Shown in pieces: positions 35,198 through 44,374 of a stretch of 64,000 bases of DNA. How positions within the stretch are numbered: the first letter of the stretch is position 1; each line of letters begins with the position of its first letter. The DNA comes from Oscillospiraceae bacterium (lineage in GTDB: Bacteria; Bacillota; Clostridia; Oscillospirales; Oscillospiraceae): the NCBI GenBank assembly GCA_015068235.1, contig SVKY01000003.1, forward strand, positions 1 to 64,000. Reading direction: 5' to 3'. The notes below the pieces were generated by a model that made no database searches, had not been told where the DNA came from, and saw only the letters and a program-made list of their open reading frames with translations. Both the position numbers and the translations under genes were made by a program.

Positions 35198-38100
35198 TTA
35201 TTTTCCGATCGCAGTCATATATGCTGCAACAGCATCGCCGTACGTCAGCATCGCATTGACCATGTTCAGCTCATCGGCAGTGACATTCGACTTTGCCCGA
35301 ACCTGAGCAACATAGCTTTCAACGCTCCATGTCAGCATCTGAGAAACCGGTAAGCCGTTATCAAACAGCGTGACCGTGATCGTTCTTCTCATCTGCTTCG
35401 CGCCGACTTCATCGAACACGCCCTTGCAGAATACACCGCCGGCAACTGTCGCGGGAAGCTCAGCAAGAATCTCGCCTTCTGTCGCATCCATGACAACAAA
35501 CTTCAAATTCGAGCTGTCCGACACAGTATAGACGCAGGACAGATTCAAAAGAACTCTCGATGTGACACTGATGCTTGCATTCAGCGCATTGCCGCTGCCT
35601 GCGGTAGCCGTCTTATCAACTGCCTCGGGAATGGTTTGCGTTCCGTATGCAAGCTGCGCCTGCGTCAGGTCATCCGTCACCAGATTGTCTGTATTATAGC
35701 TTAGACGGATCTGTGCCGCTGCGCCGTACTTGAGCATGTCCACTGCCATCGTCTTCAGCTCGGCAATGGAACCGCTGGCGTTGATCTTCTCGACAAGGTA
35801 ATCCTTGATCGAACTTATTGATGTGGCACTGTAGTGGATCGTGCCATCGGAAGCAACAGCATAGAGCACCGTAGAGAAGTTATCTCCCATCTCCTTGGCA
35901 TAAATGCCCTTGTAGGTCGCCTGATAAAGCACTGCCTCACCCGTTGTCGGATGGTATTTCACCGTCATTGCCTCACGATCCTCAGTGATACCGTAGGTCG
36001 TGACAACCGGATCGCCACCTGCAACGTCCTTGGTGACCTGAAGATAGAAATCCTCGTAAGAATTGACGATACTTCCCATGAGGGTGTAGCTGACGGTCAT
36101 TTCAGCTCCCACAGAAATATCCATGGTGAAGCTCAAATTGGGATCAAGCTCATACGTCGGCTCATTGCTGTAAACAGCGCCGCAAACGCAGGTATTATCC
36201 TCCGCATAGGTATGCCCCTCAGTGATGCTGTAGCTGCAGCCGTTGGAGCAGGTGATCGTATGGGTCGAACCGTTGTTGGTATAGACAATGCTATGGCCGG
36301 TCGGAGCGATCACCGCAAACGATGCAGGCAGCGAATAATTGCCCGCAGCATCGGCAAAATAGGTGCCGCAGCTTGCGCAGTACCAGTGCTTGTTAAAGCC
36401 GTTTTCCGTACAGGTCGGAGCCTTTGCCGCAACCTCGGTGATCGTGTGTCCCGTTGCAGCAATCACAGTAGTGCTGATGGTCTGCCCGCAGGTGTTGCAG
36501 ATGACAGCAACAGAGCCTGCCGTTGTACAAGTTGCATTGGTGACAACAGACTTTGTGCTGCTGTGTGCGCATTCCTCTACTTCCGTAGCGCCGCAAACAC
36601 AGGTGCCGTTTTCAAAAACGCAATCCTCGGTAACACTATAGCCGCAGCCTCTTGTACAAGAAGCAAGGTGCGTACCGTTGTTGTTATTCACATAGGAATA
36701 AAGATGTCCAAAGGGATCGGTATAATTGGAAATATAGCTGTCACCGCAGCCCGTGCAGGTATGCGTCGTATAGCCCTGCGCCGTACAAGTCGGGGCAGTA
36801 ATCACGCGGGTATAGAAGTGCCCTGCTGCTGCGATCGCCTCAGTCTTTGTGCCTGTGCAGACATAGCAGGTGTAGGTCATAACACCTTCTGCTGTGCAGG
36901 TCGGAGATGTTGTGATCTGTCCGTCGTCCCAGGAGTGTCCGAGTGCAGGGATCGCAATTGCCTCCTGCGTGGTCGTTTTGGAGCAAAGCTCATCAGAGAA
37001 GTAGGTATCGCAATCTGCGCAGTACCAATACGCAAGATTACCGCTAACCTCGCAGGTTGCCTCCGTTGCCTCGAAAGCAGCAGGATCGTGACCGTAAGCC
37101 TCAAGCGTCTCAGAAGTAATGACCTGATTGCAATCCAGACAAATGACCACCTCCGAGCCTGCTTTGGTACAGGTCGGCTCTACCAGCGTTGTGTTCGTGT
37201 TTTGGTGCAGGCAGCCGTCATACTTCTTGAAGAAGAACATCTTATAGTTGCCTGTATTCGTATTATTAACGCAGTTTACCAGCGGAGAATAGACATCCGT
37301 ATCATCCAGAGTGTCCCAATCGGTTCTGAGCGAGAGGTAGTATGCGCTGTCATGCTTGACAGCAAAATGACCTTCTGTCGTGCTGAAATCTGCCGTCCAT
37401 GTCGTTGCCGTATAGCTTCCGAGGAACAAATCATTGCCTGTATTATGATAGAGAGACTTGCTCGAATCCGTTGTCAGAGTAAAACCGGAAGCAGAACCGG
37501 TCAGGTTCCAAACCAGATTTGCAGTATCGGAGCCTTCAAGATAAATCTCCGTCGGAAGGGTGTCAAAATTCATACCGAAGCTGCTCAGCGCATTATGATT
37601 GCTGTCCTGTTGCAGACCAACACCGTAATAGGTATAGTTGCCGACATAATCGCCCTGAGTTGCCTGTGCAATGATAATATAACGATCCGTCGTCAAATCC
37701 GCAGCGCTCGTTACAAGCTGGAAGCATTCCAAATCGCCGCCGCTGCAATATACGCAAGCCTCACCGACAAGCGTACACTCTTCCGTTAACGAATAGTCGC
37801 AGTTTGCGCACGTTACATAATGCCAGCCTTCCTCGATCCACTGATATTGCAGTGCATGACCCGATGCCAACAGCTCGTTCTCTCCGACAACCACGCCGCA
37901 GTCTGCGCAGTAGATCATCTCAACGCCGTTGGCAAGGCAGGTCGGCTCTGTCACAACCGTAGTGCGGTTGGTATGCAGGCACGTTGCCTCGCCCTCAACA
38001 GGCAGCAAAACGATGTCCTTACGCTGCGAGCTGGCATTGGTGTACCATGCAAAATAGTTGTTACCTGTGGTATTGTTCAGTGACAAATATCTTGGCAGCT

Positions 38101-40774
38101 CGTTTTCGACAAAATAGATATTGACGATCTTATTGCCGTCGCCTGCCTCACCGGATAAGCCGATGGTCAGCTCATAGGCATTGAAGGTATCTGCAAAAGC
38201 ACCGGAGTTTTCACTCGCATTTGCATCAACTTCCCACGCAAGGCAGTTATCGCCAGCAAGGCCTTCCGCAAAAATTCGGTAGGTTCCTGCCTCGTTTTTC
38301 TCGATAACATAGACCTTATTGGAAACAGGTGCCGTGATCACGCTGGGCAATGTCGTCAAGCCGGAATCCTCAGAAGCATAACGTCTTGTGCTGCTTCCGA
38401 CCAGATCAAAGGTCATGTAATGATAAGTACTCGAAGCCGCACTACGGACAGCGGCAAAATAATATCTACCGGAATAGTCATTTTCGGGCTCAGCATTGCC
38501 GCAGAGGTAGCAAGCCAAATTGGAATAAATACAGTTTTCCGTTCCCTCTTCATAGCCGCAGGTCTCACAGGAGATCAAATGGGTCGTCTCCGTGTCGGGC
38601 GAATAGACGATGCTGTGACCCGTTGCCGGATAGCTCGTCCAGGAGATCACCTCGCCGCAGCTATCGCAGGTCGTGGTGGACGCGCCGCTTTCAATGCAGG
38701 TCTGAGGGATCGCCTGTGTGCTAACCGAGCTGTGGCTGCACGCCTTGTAGAGGTTCAAATAAATATGACCGGCAGGCGAAGTAGTAACCGCAACACCGCC
38801 GAACATGGGATAGCCGTTTGCGCCGGTGGTAGTGCTGTCATCTCGTAAAGAGATGTAATAGTTATTGGCTTTGAAGTGGAAGCCGTGTTTCGTTGTAGAA
38901 TATGCACTTGCAGCCCAGGTGGTTGCTGTCGTGCTTAGATTCAGTCTTGCCGCAGAAGCGCTGTTTGCAAGGTAGCTGCCGCTGCTGTTTTTCATTGTGA
39001 AGCTCGTGCGGCTGCCTGTCATGGTCCAAACATAATCGGCAAGATCCTTGGCGTAAAGCGTAATGCTCTGCGGAAGGGTCGTATTGGGCAGGAGATCTGA
39101 AGTCATATAATAATAGCCCGGCTCCTGCGAGGTAGTCATTGCGTAGAAAGCATTATTGCTGTTGATCGCCTGCGAGATGATAACATAATCACCGGCGGTC
39201 ATCTGTGATGAAGCCGATACCAGTGTAAATGTTGTTTTTACATAATCTGCAGGATCACCGACCGGAAGCAGCTCGACATCGAAATAATTATCCGGCTGAT
39301 TTGCAATGTTACTTGCAGCGTAGCCGCCGAAGGTGTGGTAATCCTCCGCACGGTAAGCAAGCGCTCTGACGGTCGTTGCAGACAGTGTTGACGCAGCAGA
39401 AATACGATAGCTGCCGTTGGTGCCTGCGGTGATACTCCAATCATAAGCCGTTGAAGCGCTGTAGCCCAAATTCGTACCGCTGACATATCTCAAATAGCCT
39501 GTGGCATTCTTGATGGTGTAGTAATCACCGTTGGCAGCAATGCTTACGACATAATCCGTTGCATTCTCTGTCGTTACGCAGCCATTGGAAACGGTGATGC
39601 CGGTACCGTTGATTTTTTCCGAGAAATAATTGCCCATGGCATAATAAGTACCATTGATGTGTGCTGCGATGACATAATCACCGTCTTCGATCAACGGTGC
39701 CGTGGGTGTATCGGTCGTGCCGCCATCGGCAATCGGCAGGATCTCAATGTCAAAATAACCGATTGCACCGGCAGTGACATTGCTCAAGGAGTAGCCGCCG
39801 AAGCGAGTATACTCTGTCGTTTTTTGGAAGATCAAACCACGGGTATTATCTGTCGAAGCCACTGCACGGTAGGTGCCGTTCACGCCCTCGATCAGCGCCC
39901 AGTTGTATGCCGTCGTGCTCGAACCGAGATTGGTCGAGCTGACATAGGAAAGATAGCTGCTGCCGCTTTGGATCGTATAGTAGCTGCCGACCGCAGTGAT
40001 GGTCACAGCATAAGCAGCCGCATCCTCCTGCGCAACCGTTCCGTCAGTTACCGTAATGGCGGTACCTGTGACCTTTGCGCCAAAGGTGGTGGACATAGCA
40101 TAATATGTACCGTCAACATTCGCAGCGATGACATACTGACCATTTTCAATATTCACCGTGCTGACGACGCTCTCGGTGGTATCGCCGCCCGTGTCGCCGG
40201 AATCGCCGCCGGTGCTGATCGGCAGCAGCTCAACGTCATAATACTCCGTTGAGGTCGCCGTTGCGTTGCTGACCGCATAGCCACCGAACTGGTTATACGA
40301 GCCGGCACGGAACACAATGCCTCTGCTCGTAGTTGCAGCAGAGACGATTCTGTAGCTACCGTTGGTGCCTGCACTGATGGTCCACTCGTAAGCGGTCGTT
40401 GCTGTGGAGAGATTTGTGCCGCTGGAGTACTTCAGATAGCTTGTACCATTGTAGATGGTAAAGTTCGTGCCCGAAGCAGCGATCGTAACCGAATAATTCG
40501 CCGCAACAGTATCGGAAACCGTACCATTGGTCAAGGTGATCTGTTCACCCAGGATCTTACCATTGGTCATGGCAAAGCTGTTGGGCAAGGCATAATAAGT
40601 CCCGTTGACATTCGCAGCCAAAACGTAGGTGCCTGCGCTGATGCTGCGGGTTGCAGTCATTGCAGTTTCCTCGTTGGTATGCGAATGCGCCGCAAAGCTC
40701 TGAAGCGGCAGCAGGGTGAGCAACATGATCAAAACCAGCGCTGCTGCAAGGAGCTTTCTAAATGTTTTTCGCAT
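35198..40774 (-). CDS. Very large secreted repeat protein with CxxC repeats and a shared C-terminal domain
   Basis: Exported protein of 1858 residues, function unknown. Signal peptide at 1-28. Three related units of about 145 residues follow (about 46-187, 211-352, 365-510), each opening with YV(L/I)AA(N/H)(V/I)(N/D)GTYYA and holding YLKY/YLSY/YLRY and FGGY. Three diverged relatives lie at about 525-680, 770-930 and 1030-1200. Between and after them come Cys-rich segments (paired CxxC, with PTC and ATGH/GH motifs), mainly at 690-760, 935-1025 and 1200-1530. The last part, about 1541-1858, is closely similar to the end of the leucine-rich protein at 54382-57603. No LPXTG or SLH anchor is seen. 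AAAGGAG precedes the ATG, and a good promoter and terminator make it a single-gene unit. Low hydrophobicity and high Thr/Ser/Gly point to the cell surface. Confidence 0.9.
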   Translation of the reverse strand: MRKTFRKLLAAALVLIMLLTLLPLQSFAAHSHTNEETAMTATRSISAGTYVLAANVNGTYYALPNSFAMTNGKILGEQITLTNGTVSDTVAANYSVTIAASGTNFTIYNGTSYLKYSSGTNLSTATTAYEWTISAGTNGSYRIVSAATTSRGIVFRAGSYNQFGGYAVSNATATSTEYYDVELLPISTGGDSGDTGGDTTESVVSTVNIENGQYVIAANVDGTYYAMSTTFGAKVTGTAITVTDGTVAQEDAAAYAVTITAVGSYYTIQSGSSYLSYVSSTNLGSSTTAYNWALIEGVNGTYRAVASTDNTRGLIFQKTTEYTRFGGYSLSNVTAGAIGYFDIEILPIADGGTTDTPTAPLIEDGDYVIAAHINGTYYAMGNYFSEKINGTGITVSNGCVTTENATDYVVSIAANGDYYTIKNATGYLRYVSGTNLGYSASTAYDWSITAGTNGSYRISAASTLSATTVRALAYRAEDYHTFGGYAASNIANQPDNYFDVELLPVGDPADYVKTTFTLVSASSQMTAGDYVIISQAINSNNAFYAMTTSQEPGYYYMTSDLLPNTTLPQSITLYAKDLADYVWTMTGSRTSFTMKNSSGSYLANSASAARLNLSTTATTWAASAYSTTKHGFHFKANNYYISLRDDSTTTGANGYPMFGGVAVTTSPAGHIYLNLYKACSHSSVSTQAIPQTCIESGASTTTCDSCGEVISWTSYPATGHSIVYSPDTETTHLISCETCGYEEGTENCIYSNLACYLCGNAEPENDYSGRYYFAAVRSAASSTYHYMTFDLVGSSTRRYASEDSGLTTLPSVITAPVSNKVYVIEKNEAGTYRIFAEGLAGDNCLAWEVDANASENSGAFADTFNAYELTIGLSGEAGDGNKIVNIYFVENELPRYLSLNNTTGNNYFAWYTNASSQRKDIVLLPVEGEATCLHTNRTTVVTEPTCLANGVEMIYCADCGVVVGENELLASGHALQYQWIEEGWHYVTCANCDYSLTEECTLVGEACVYCSGGDLECFQLVTSAADLTTDRYIIIAQATQGDYVGNYTYYGVGLQQDSNHNALSSFGMNFDTLPTEIYLEGSDTANLVWNLTGSASGFTLTTDSSKSLYHNTGNDLFLGSYTATTWTADFSTTEGHFAVKHDSAYYLSLRTDWDTLDDTDVYSPLVNCVNNTNTGNYKMFFFKKYDGCLHQNTNTTLVEPTCTKAGSEVVICLDCNQVITSETLEAYGHDPAAFEATEATCEVSGNLAYWYCADCDTYFSDELCSKTTTQEAIAIPALGHSWDDGQITTSPTCTAEGVMTYTCYVCTGTKTEAIAAAGHFYTRVITAPTCTAQGYTTHTCTGCGDSYISNYTDPFGHLYSYVNNNNGTHLASCTRGCGYSVTEDCVFENGTCVCGATEVEECAHSSTKSVVTNATCTTAGSVAVICNTCGQTISTTVIAATGHTITEVAAKAPTCTENGFNKHWYCASCGTYFADAAGNYSLPASFAVIAPTGHSIVYTNNGSTHTITCSNGCSYSITEGHTYAEDNTCVCGAVYSNEPTYELDPNLSFTMDISVGAEMTVSYTLMGSIVNSYEDFYLQVTKDVAGGDPVVTTYGITEDREAMTVKYHPTTGEAVLYQATYKGIYAKEMGDNFSTVLYAVASDGTIHYSATSISSIKDYLVEKINASGSIAELKTMAVDMLKYGAAAQIRLSYNTDNLVTDDLTQAQLAYGTQTIPEAVDKTATAGSGNALNASISVTSRVLLNLSCVYTVSDSSNLKFVVMDATEGEILAELPATVAGGVFCKGVFDEVGAKQMRRTITVTLFDNGLPVSQMLTWSVESYVAQVRAKSNVTADELNMVNAMLTYGDAVAAYMTAIGK

Positions 40775-40827
40775 AATATCTCTCCTTTGAAAAATTTTTG
40801 CAAGTGAATATAGCTCTTGACTGTATG

Positions 40828-40856
40828 ATTATACCATTACATCTGAAAAATGTCCA
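40828..40856 (-). promoter_or_regulatory. Promoter of the large secreted repeat protein
   Basis: TGGACA (40851-40856), 17-nt spacer, TATAAT (40828-40833), with TGG directly before the -10 box (extended -10) on the minus strand. Confidence 0.75.
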
Positions 40857-40912
40857 CAGAAAAAAAGCAATATTTCTCGATTTTATTGTTTGAATGCACT
40901 ATAAAGCGGCAC

Positions 40913-43900
40913 TTATAAAGCAAAGGCATTGTCTGTTGCGAAGAAATATAAAAATCTTTCCTTGACCGGCATTTCAAAAATCTTGCTCAGCGCTCGACTG
41001 TAGGCATCTATCTGACCTCGATACCGCTCAGCACGCTCCGTCTCGCAACCTGCTTCGATGCGGTCCGATTTGAAGTCAATGATCACGATCCCATCGTCTT
41101 CGATGATGCAAAAATCCGCAACACCCTGCAGCATGACCTGCTCCCCTGCAAGTGCATCGGCATAAAGCGCACCATCGTCCAAAATCGCAAACTTAAACTC
41201 CCGCACCGTATTTTCAGCATGCAAAACTCTCTGTCCAAGCGTTGAAGTGAAAAAGCGAAGCAGCTTTTCACGCGGAACCGCATCTGCCTGTTCCTGTGTA
41301 AGGCGTTCCTGCTCGACCAAACGTTTCATCTCAAGCTCGAGCTGCTCACGACTCGTGCATTTGTCATAGCGAATATGCTCCATGGCAAGATGGATGGCGG
41401 TACCTCGCTGTGTGGCAGAAAGCTTTTTCTTTTCTTCAAAGGAAGGCTTATCAAATCGAAGCTGAGGCGCATCGATCGTCAGCTGTGGCAGCTCTTCATC
41501 AATCGCTCTGCCCTTGAGCTGTGTTGCCGTGAGCTTTTCCGGCAGGGTCACAGCATTTGCATGAGGATAATCGAAGGTTATCAGCGTTCGTTCTGCGCTC
41601 TTGCCTTCTTCCAGCCCACAAGCCTCCTTCAGCGGAAGCAGCAGCGCAGCATCGTGATAAGCAATCTTCCAAGGATACTCCGTCACCCGTCTAAATGTGC
41701 TGTAACCACCAACGGAAAACAGCTCCCCTGCCTCCGAGCGAGTCATGGCGCACATCAAGAGCCAATCGCCCAGACACTGTGCGCTTCCAACATACGATTC
41801 CAAAGGCGGCATTGTCATACGCTCAGCGATTTTCTTAATTTTACCACCAATTCTCTTTCCGCACAACGACATGACCAATCGGCATTTTGCGCGAGTCATC
41901 GCAACATACAAAATTCGCATTTCCTCGCTGCGGTTATCCTTCTTGATCCGATCGGAAATCGCTTCATGCGCAATCGTCGTGTAAATGGTAGCGCTTTTAG
42001 GATCAAATAGCTTCGATGCAATTCCAAGCTTCGAATCCACCAAAATATCCTCATAGAGATCCGTATCATTGAATTTTTTATTTAGCCCGGCAAGAAATAC
42101 CACCGGAAATTCCAAGCCCTTGGACTTGTGCATCGTCATAATGCGCACTGCGTCCTTCTGTGCGATCAATTCGGTGCTGACGCCCTTTTTCTTCTGAATC
42201 TCCAAAAATTGCAAGAACCCTGAAAGTCCATAGCGTTCTGCGCTTTCATAGCCTTTGGCAAGCTGCTGAAGCTTATCAAAGCTCTGCTCGCAATTCGGAT
42301 AGATCGCACGCAGGTAAAGGCGTTCATCGATCTGCGCCAAAAGCGTTTGGATATCCTCCTGCATGGCGATCTGTCGCAACGCCGTCAGTTCTTTGACAAA
42401 CGAGCTGCCTGCATCACTGATGCAAAGTGCATCGTAAAGTGGCGCTTTTTTCAGTTGTACCCGAACATTCGCTACCTGATCGGCTGTAAAACGGAACAGC
42501 GGCGAAAACAGCACATGAAGCAGCGGAATATCCTGATAAGGATTGTCTATAACCTTCAAAAGGGAGATCAAAACACCGATCTCCTCGTTATCGAAGATAT
42601 TCTCGTTTCCGCAGATGCAGGTGATCCCATAGCGCTTGAGCGCCGAAATATAGATCGGTGCACTCTTTTTTACACCACGCATCAAAATCGCAATATCATC
42701 GGCAGCAATAGGCCGTTCTTCCTCGCCGATTCGGATGGTTTCGCCATCTTGCAGCATCTGATGAATGCGTTTTGCAACAAATTCCGCCTCAACTTCGTCA
42801 TTGGAAACGTGTTCTTCCCGTGAAACGTTGTCCATATTCAAGCAATGCAGCTCAATGGGCATGCCGCCATGGCGATTTGCTTTCGTTCGAAGCGCTTCGG
42901 CATCGCCATACTTCAAGCCGCCGACACGCTTCGACATCAAAAGACGAAACACATCATTTGCCGCTGACAACACCTCGGGACTTGAACGGAAGTTTTCAGA
43001 CAGCAGGATCTTTCTGGGCGCATTGTCCTTCGCCTCCTTGTAGTCCGCATACGCCTCATAACGATTCAAAAAGCCTGTAGGATCTGCCATGCGGAAACGA
43101 TAGATCGACTGCTTCACATCGCCGACCATGAACAGGTTTCCCTTCTGCGTCAGCGCTCTGAAAATCGTGTCCTGCACGGCATTGGTATCCTGATATTCAT
43201 CCACCATGACCTCGACGTAGCGTTTGGCAATTTGCTGCGCCGTTACGCTCACGCTGCCATCCTTACGAAGCAAAAGTTTTAGCGTTTCATGTTCTAAGTC
43301 GTTGTAATCCAGCACACGGTTCGTGCGCTTCTCTTTTTGATATTGCGAAGCAAAGCGCTTGACCAGCTTCAGCAAGCCGCAAATTGCCTCGCTCGTCACT
43401 CGAATTTCCTCCAAAACATCTTGGGCAGAAAGCATAAAAATGCTCATGCGGTTTTTTAGGTCATCCTTGATCGCTTTGCGCATGGTCTTTAAGCGTTCCT
43501 GCGTTTCCTTATCCATAACCTTTCGCACGGTTTTGAGGCGTCCAAACTCAAAGGGCAATTGTTGCAGCTCACTCCATGTCTGTGCCGATTTCAGATCCAA
43601 AATCAGCTTCAGATCGTCATGGAAATTTTCCGCATAGGGCTGAAGCGTATCATCTGTGGCAATAAGCTCCAGGGCACGTGCTATGGAGTCTTCATACTCT
43701 GCAATTGCACCCTTAAGGCTGTCAAAATGGTATTTGCCCCAAACAGTTTGCGTCGGGTCGTCGCAATCCTCGATCAAGACGCTCTCTTCCAATTCAGCGA
43801 TCCTGCCCTGCGGATCCTTCCAGCATTGCACGCTGTCATAAACATCAAAGATCAAACTCGGTAGATTGCGGTCATCTCTGCCTGCGCCCAACCGCTCCAG

Positions 43901-44371
43901 CGCCGCAAGAATTTGTGCATCGCTCAAGTCAGCATATAATTCTTCGAGCGTTTTTTTCATTGCTTTTTCACGCAGCTGATTGGATTCGATATCATCTGCC
44001 GTTCTGAAATCCGACGGAAGCTCCAGCTCATGCGCAAATTCACGCAGCAGGCTGCCGCAGAACGAGTGCACCGTGGAGATCTGCGCAAGGTACACACGGT
44101 TCATCTGCTGCTGCAAATGCCGGTTCGACGGATCAAGCGTCAGCAGCTTGCTGAGCTGGGCGATCATTTTACCTCGCAGCTCCGCTGCCGCCGCCTGTGT
44201 AAATGTAATAAGCAAAAATTGATCGATATTACAGCCCTCGCAAACATATTTCAACACACGGTCGATCAGAACTTTTGTTTTGCCCGAGCCTGCTGCTGCC
44301 GAAACAAGCAAAATGCCGCCGCGGTTATCGATCACCGCCTTCTGCTCATCGGTTAAAACGATCTCCTCCAT
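40913..44371 (-). CDS. addA: AddA, helicase-nuclease subunit of AddAB
   Basis: Processes double-strand DNA ends for recombination together with AddB. 1152 residues. The UvrD-like helicase starts with Walker A SAAAGSGKTKVLIDRVL (about 24-40). Further helicase motifs: VDEYQDTN near 391, GDVKQSIYRFR near 417, and MTMHKSKGLEFPVVFLAGL near 750. The C-terminal RecB-type nuclease has its active site in VIIDFKSDRIE near 1098. It starts 3 nt after addB with GGAGGTG upstream. No clear terminator follows in the 138-nt gap. Confidence 0.96.
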   Translation of the reverse strand: MEEIVLTDEQKAVIDNRGGILLVSAAAGSGKTKVLIDRVLKYVCEGCNIDQFLLITFTQAAAAELRGKMIAQLSKLLTLDPSNRHLQQQMNRVYLAQISTVHSFCGSLLREFAHELELPSDFRTADDIESNQLREKAMKKTLEELYADLSDAQILAALERLGAGRDDRNLPSLIFDVYDSVQCWKDPQGRIAELEESVLIEDCDDPTQTVWGKYHFDSLKGAIAEYEDSIARALELIATDDTLQPYAENFHDDLKLILDLKSAQTWSELQQLPFEFGRLKTVRKVMDKETQERLKTMRKAIKDDLKNRMSIFMLSAQDVLEEIRVTSEAICGLLKLVKRFASQYQKEKRTNRVLDYNDLEHETLKLLLRKDGSVSVTAQQIAKRYVEVMVDEYQDTNAVQDTIFRALTQKGNLFMVGDVKQSIYRFRMADPTGFLNRYEAYADYKEAKDNAPRKILLSENFRSSPEVLSAANDVFRLLMSKRVGGLKYGDAEALRTKANRHGGMPIELHCLNMDNVSREEHVSNDEVEAEFVAKRIHQMLQDGETIRIGEEERPIAADDIAILMRGVKKSAPIYISALKRYGITCICGNENIFDNEEIGVLISLLKVIDNPYQDIPLLHVLFSPLFRFTADQVANVRVQLKKAPLYDALCISDAGSSFVKELTALRQIAMQEDIQTLLAQIDERLYLRAIYPNCEQSFDKLQQLAKGYESAERYGLSGFLQFLEIQKKKGVSTELIAQKDAVRIMTMHKSKGLEFPVVFLAGLNKKFNDTDLYEDILVDSKLGIASKLFDPKSATIYTTIAHEAISDRIKKDNRSEEMRILYVAMTRAKCRLVMSLCGKRIGGKIKKIAERMTMPPLESYVGSAQCLGDWLLMCAMTRSEAGELFSVGGYSTFRRVTEYPWKIAYHDAALLLPLKEACGLEEGKSAERTLITFDYPHANAVTLPEKLTATQLKGRAIDEELPQLTIDAPQLRFDKPSFEEKKKLSATQRGTAIHLAMEHIRYDKCTSREQLELEMKRLVEQERLTQEQADAVPREKLLRFFTSTLGQRVLHAENTVREFKFAILDDGALYADALAGEQVMLQGVADFCIIEDDGIVIIDFKSDRIEAGCETERAERYRGQIDAYSRALSKIFEMPVKERFLYFFATDNAFAL

Positions 44372-44374
44372 CTT

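Noticed and set aside
35834..37789. 651-codon plus-strand open frame
   Set aside because: Lies wholly opposite the giant secreted protein, whose repeats, signal peptide, promoter and terminator are convincing. The antisense translation has no recognisable domain or ribosome site.
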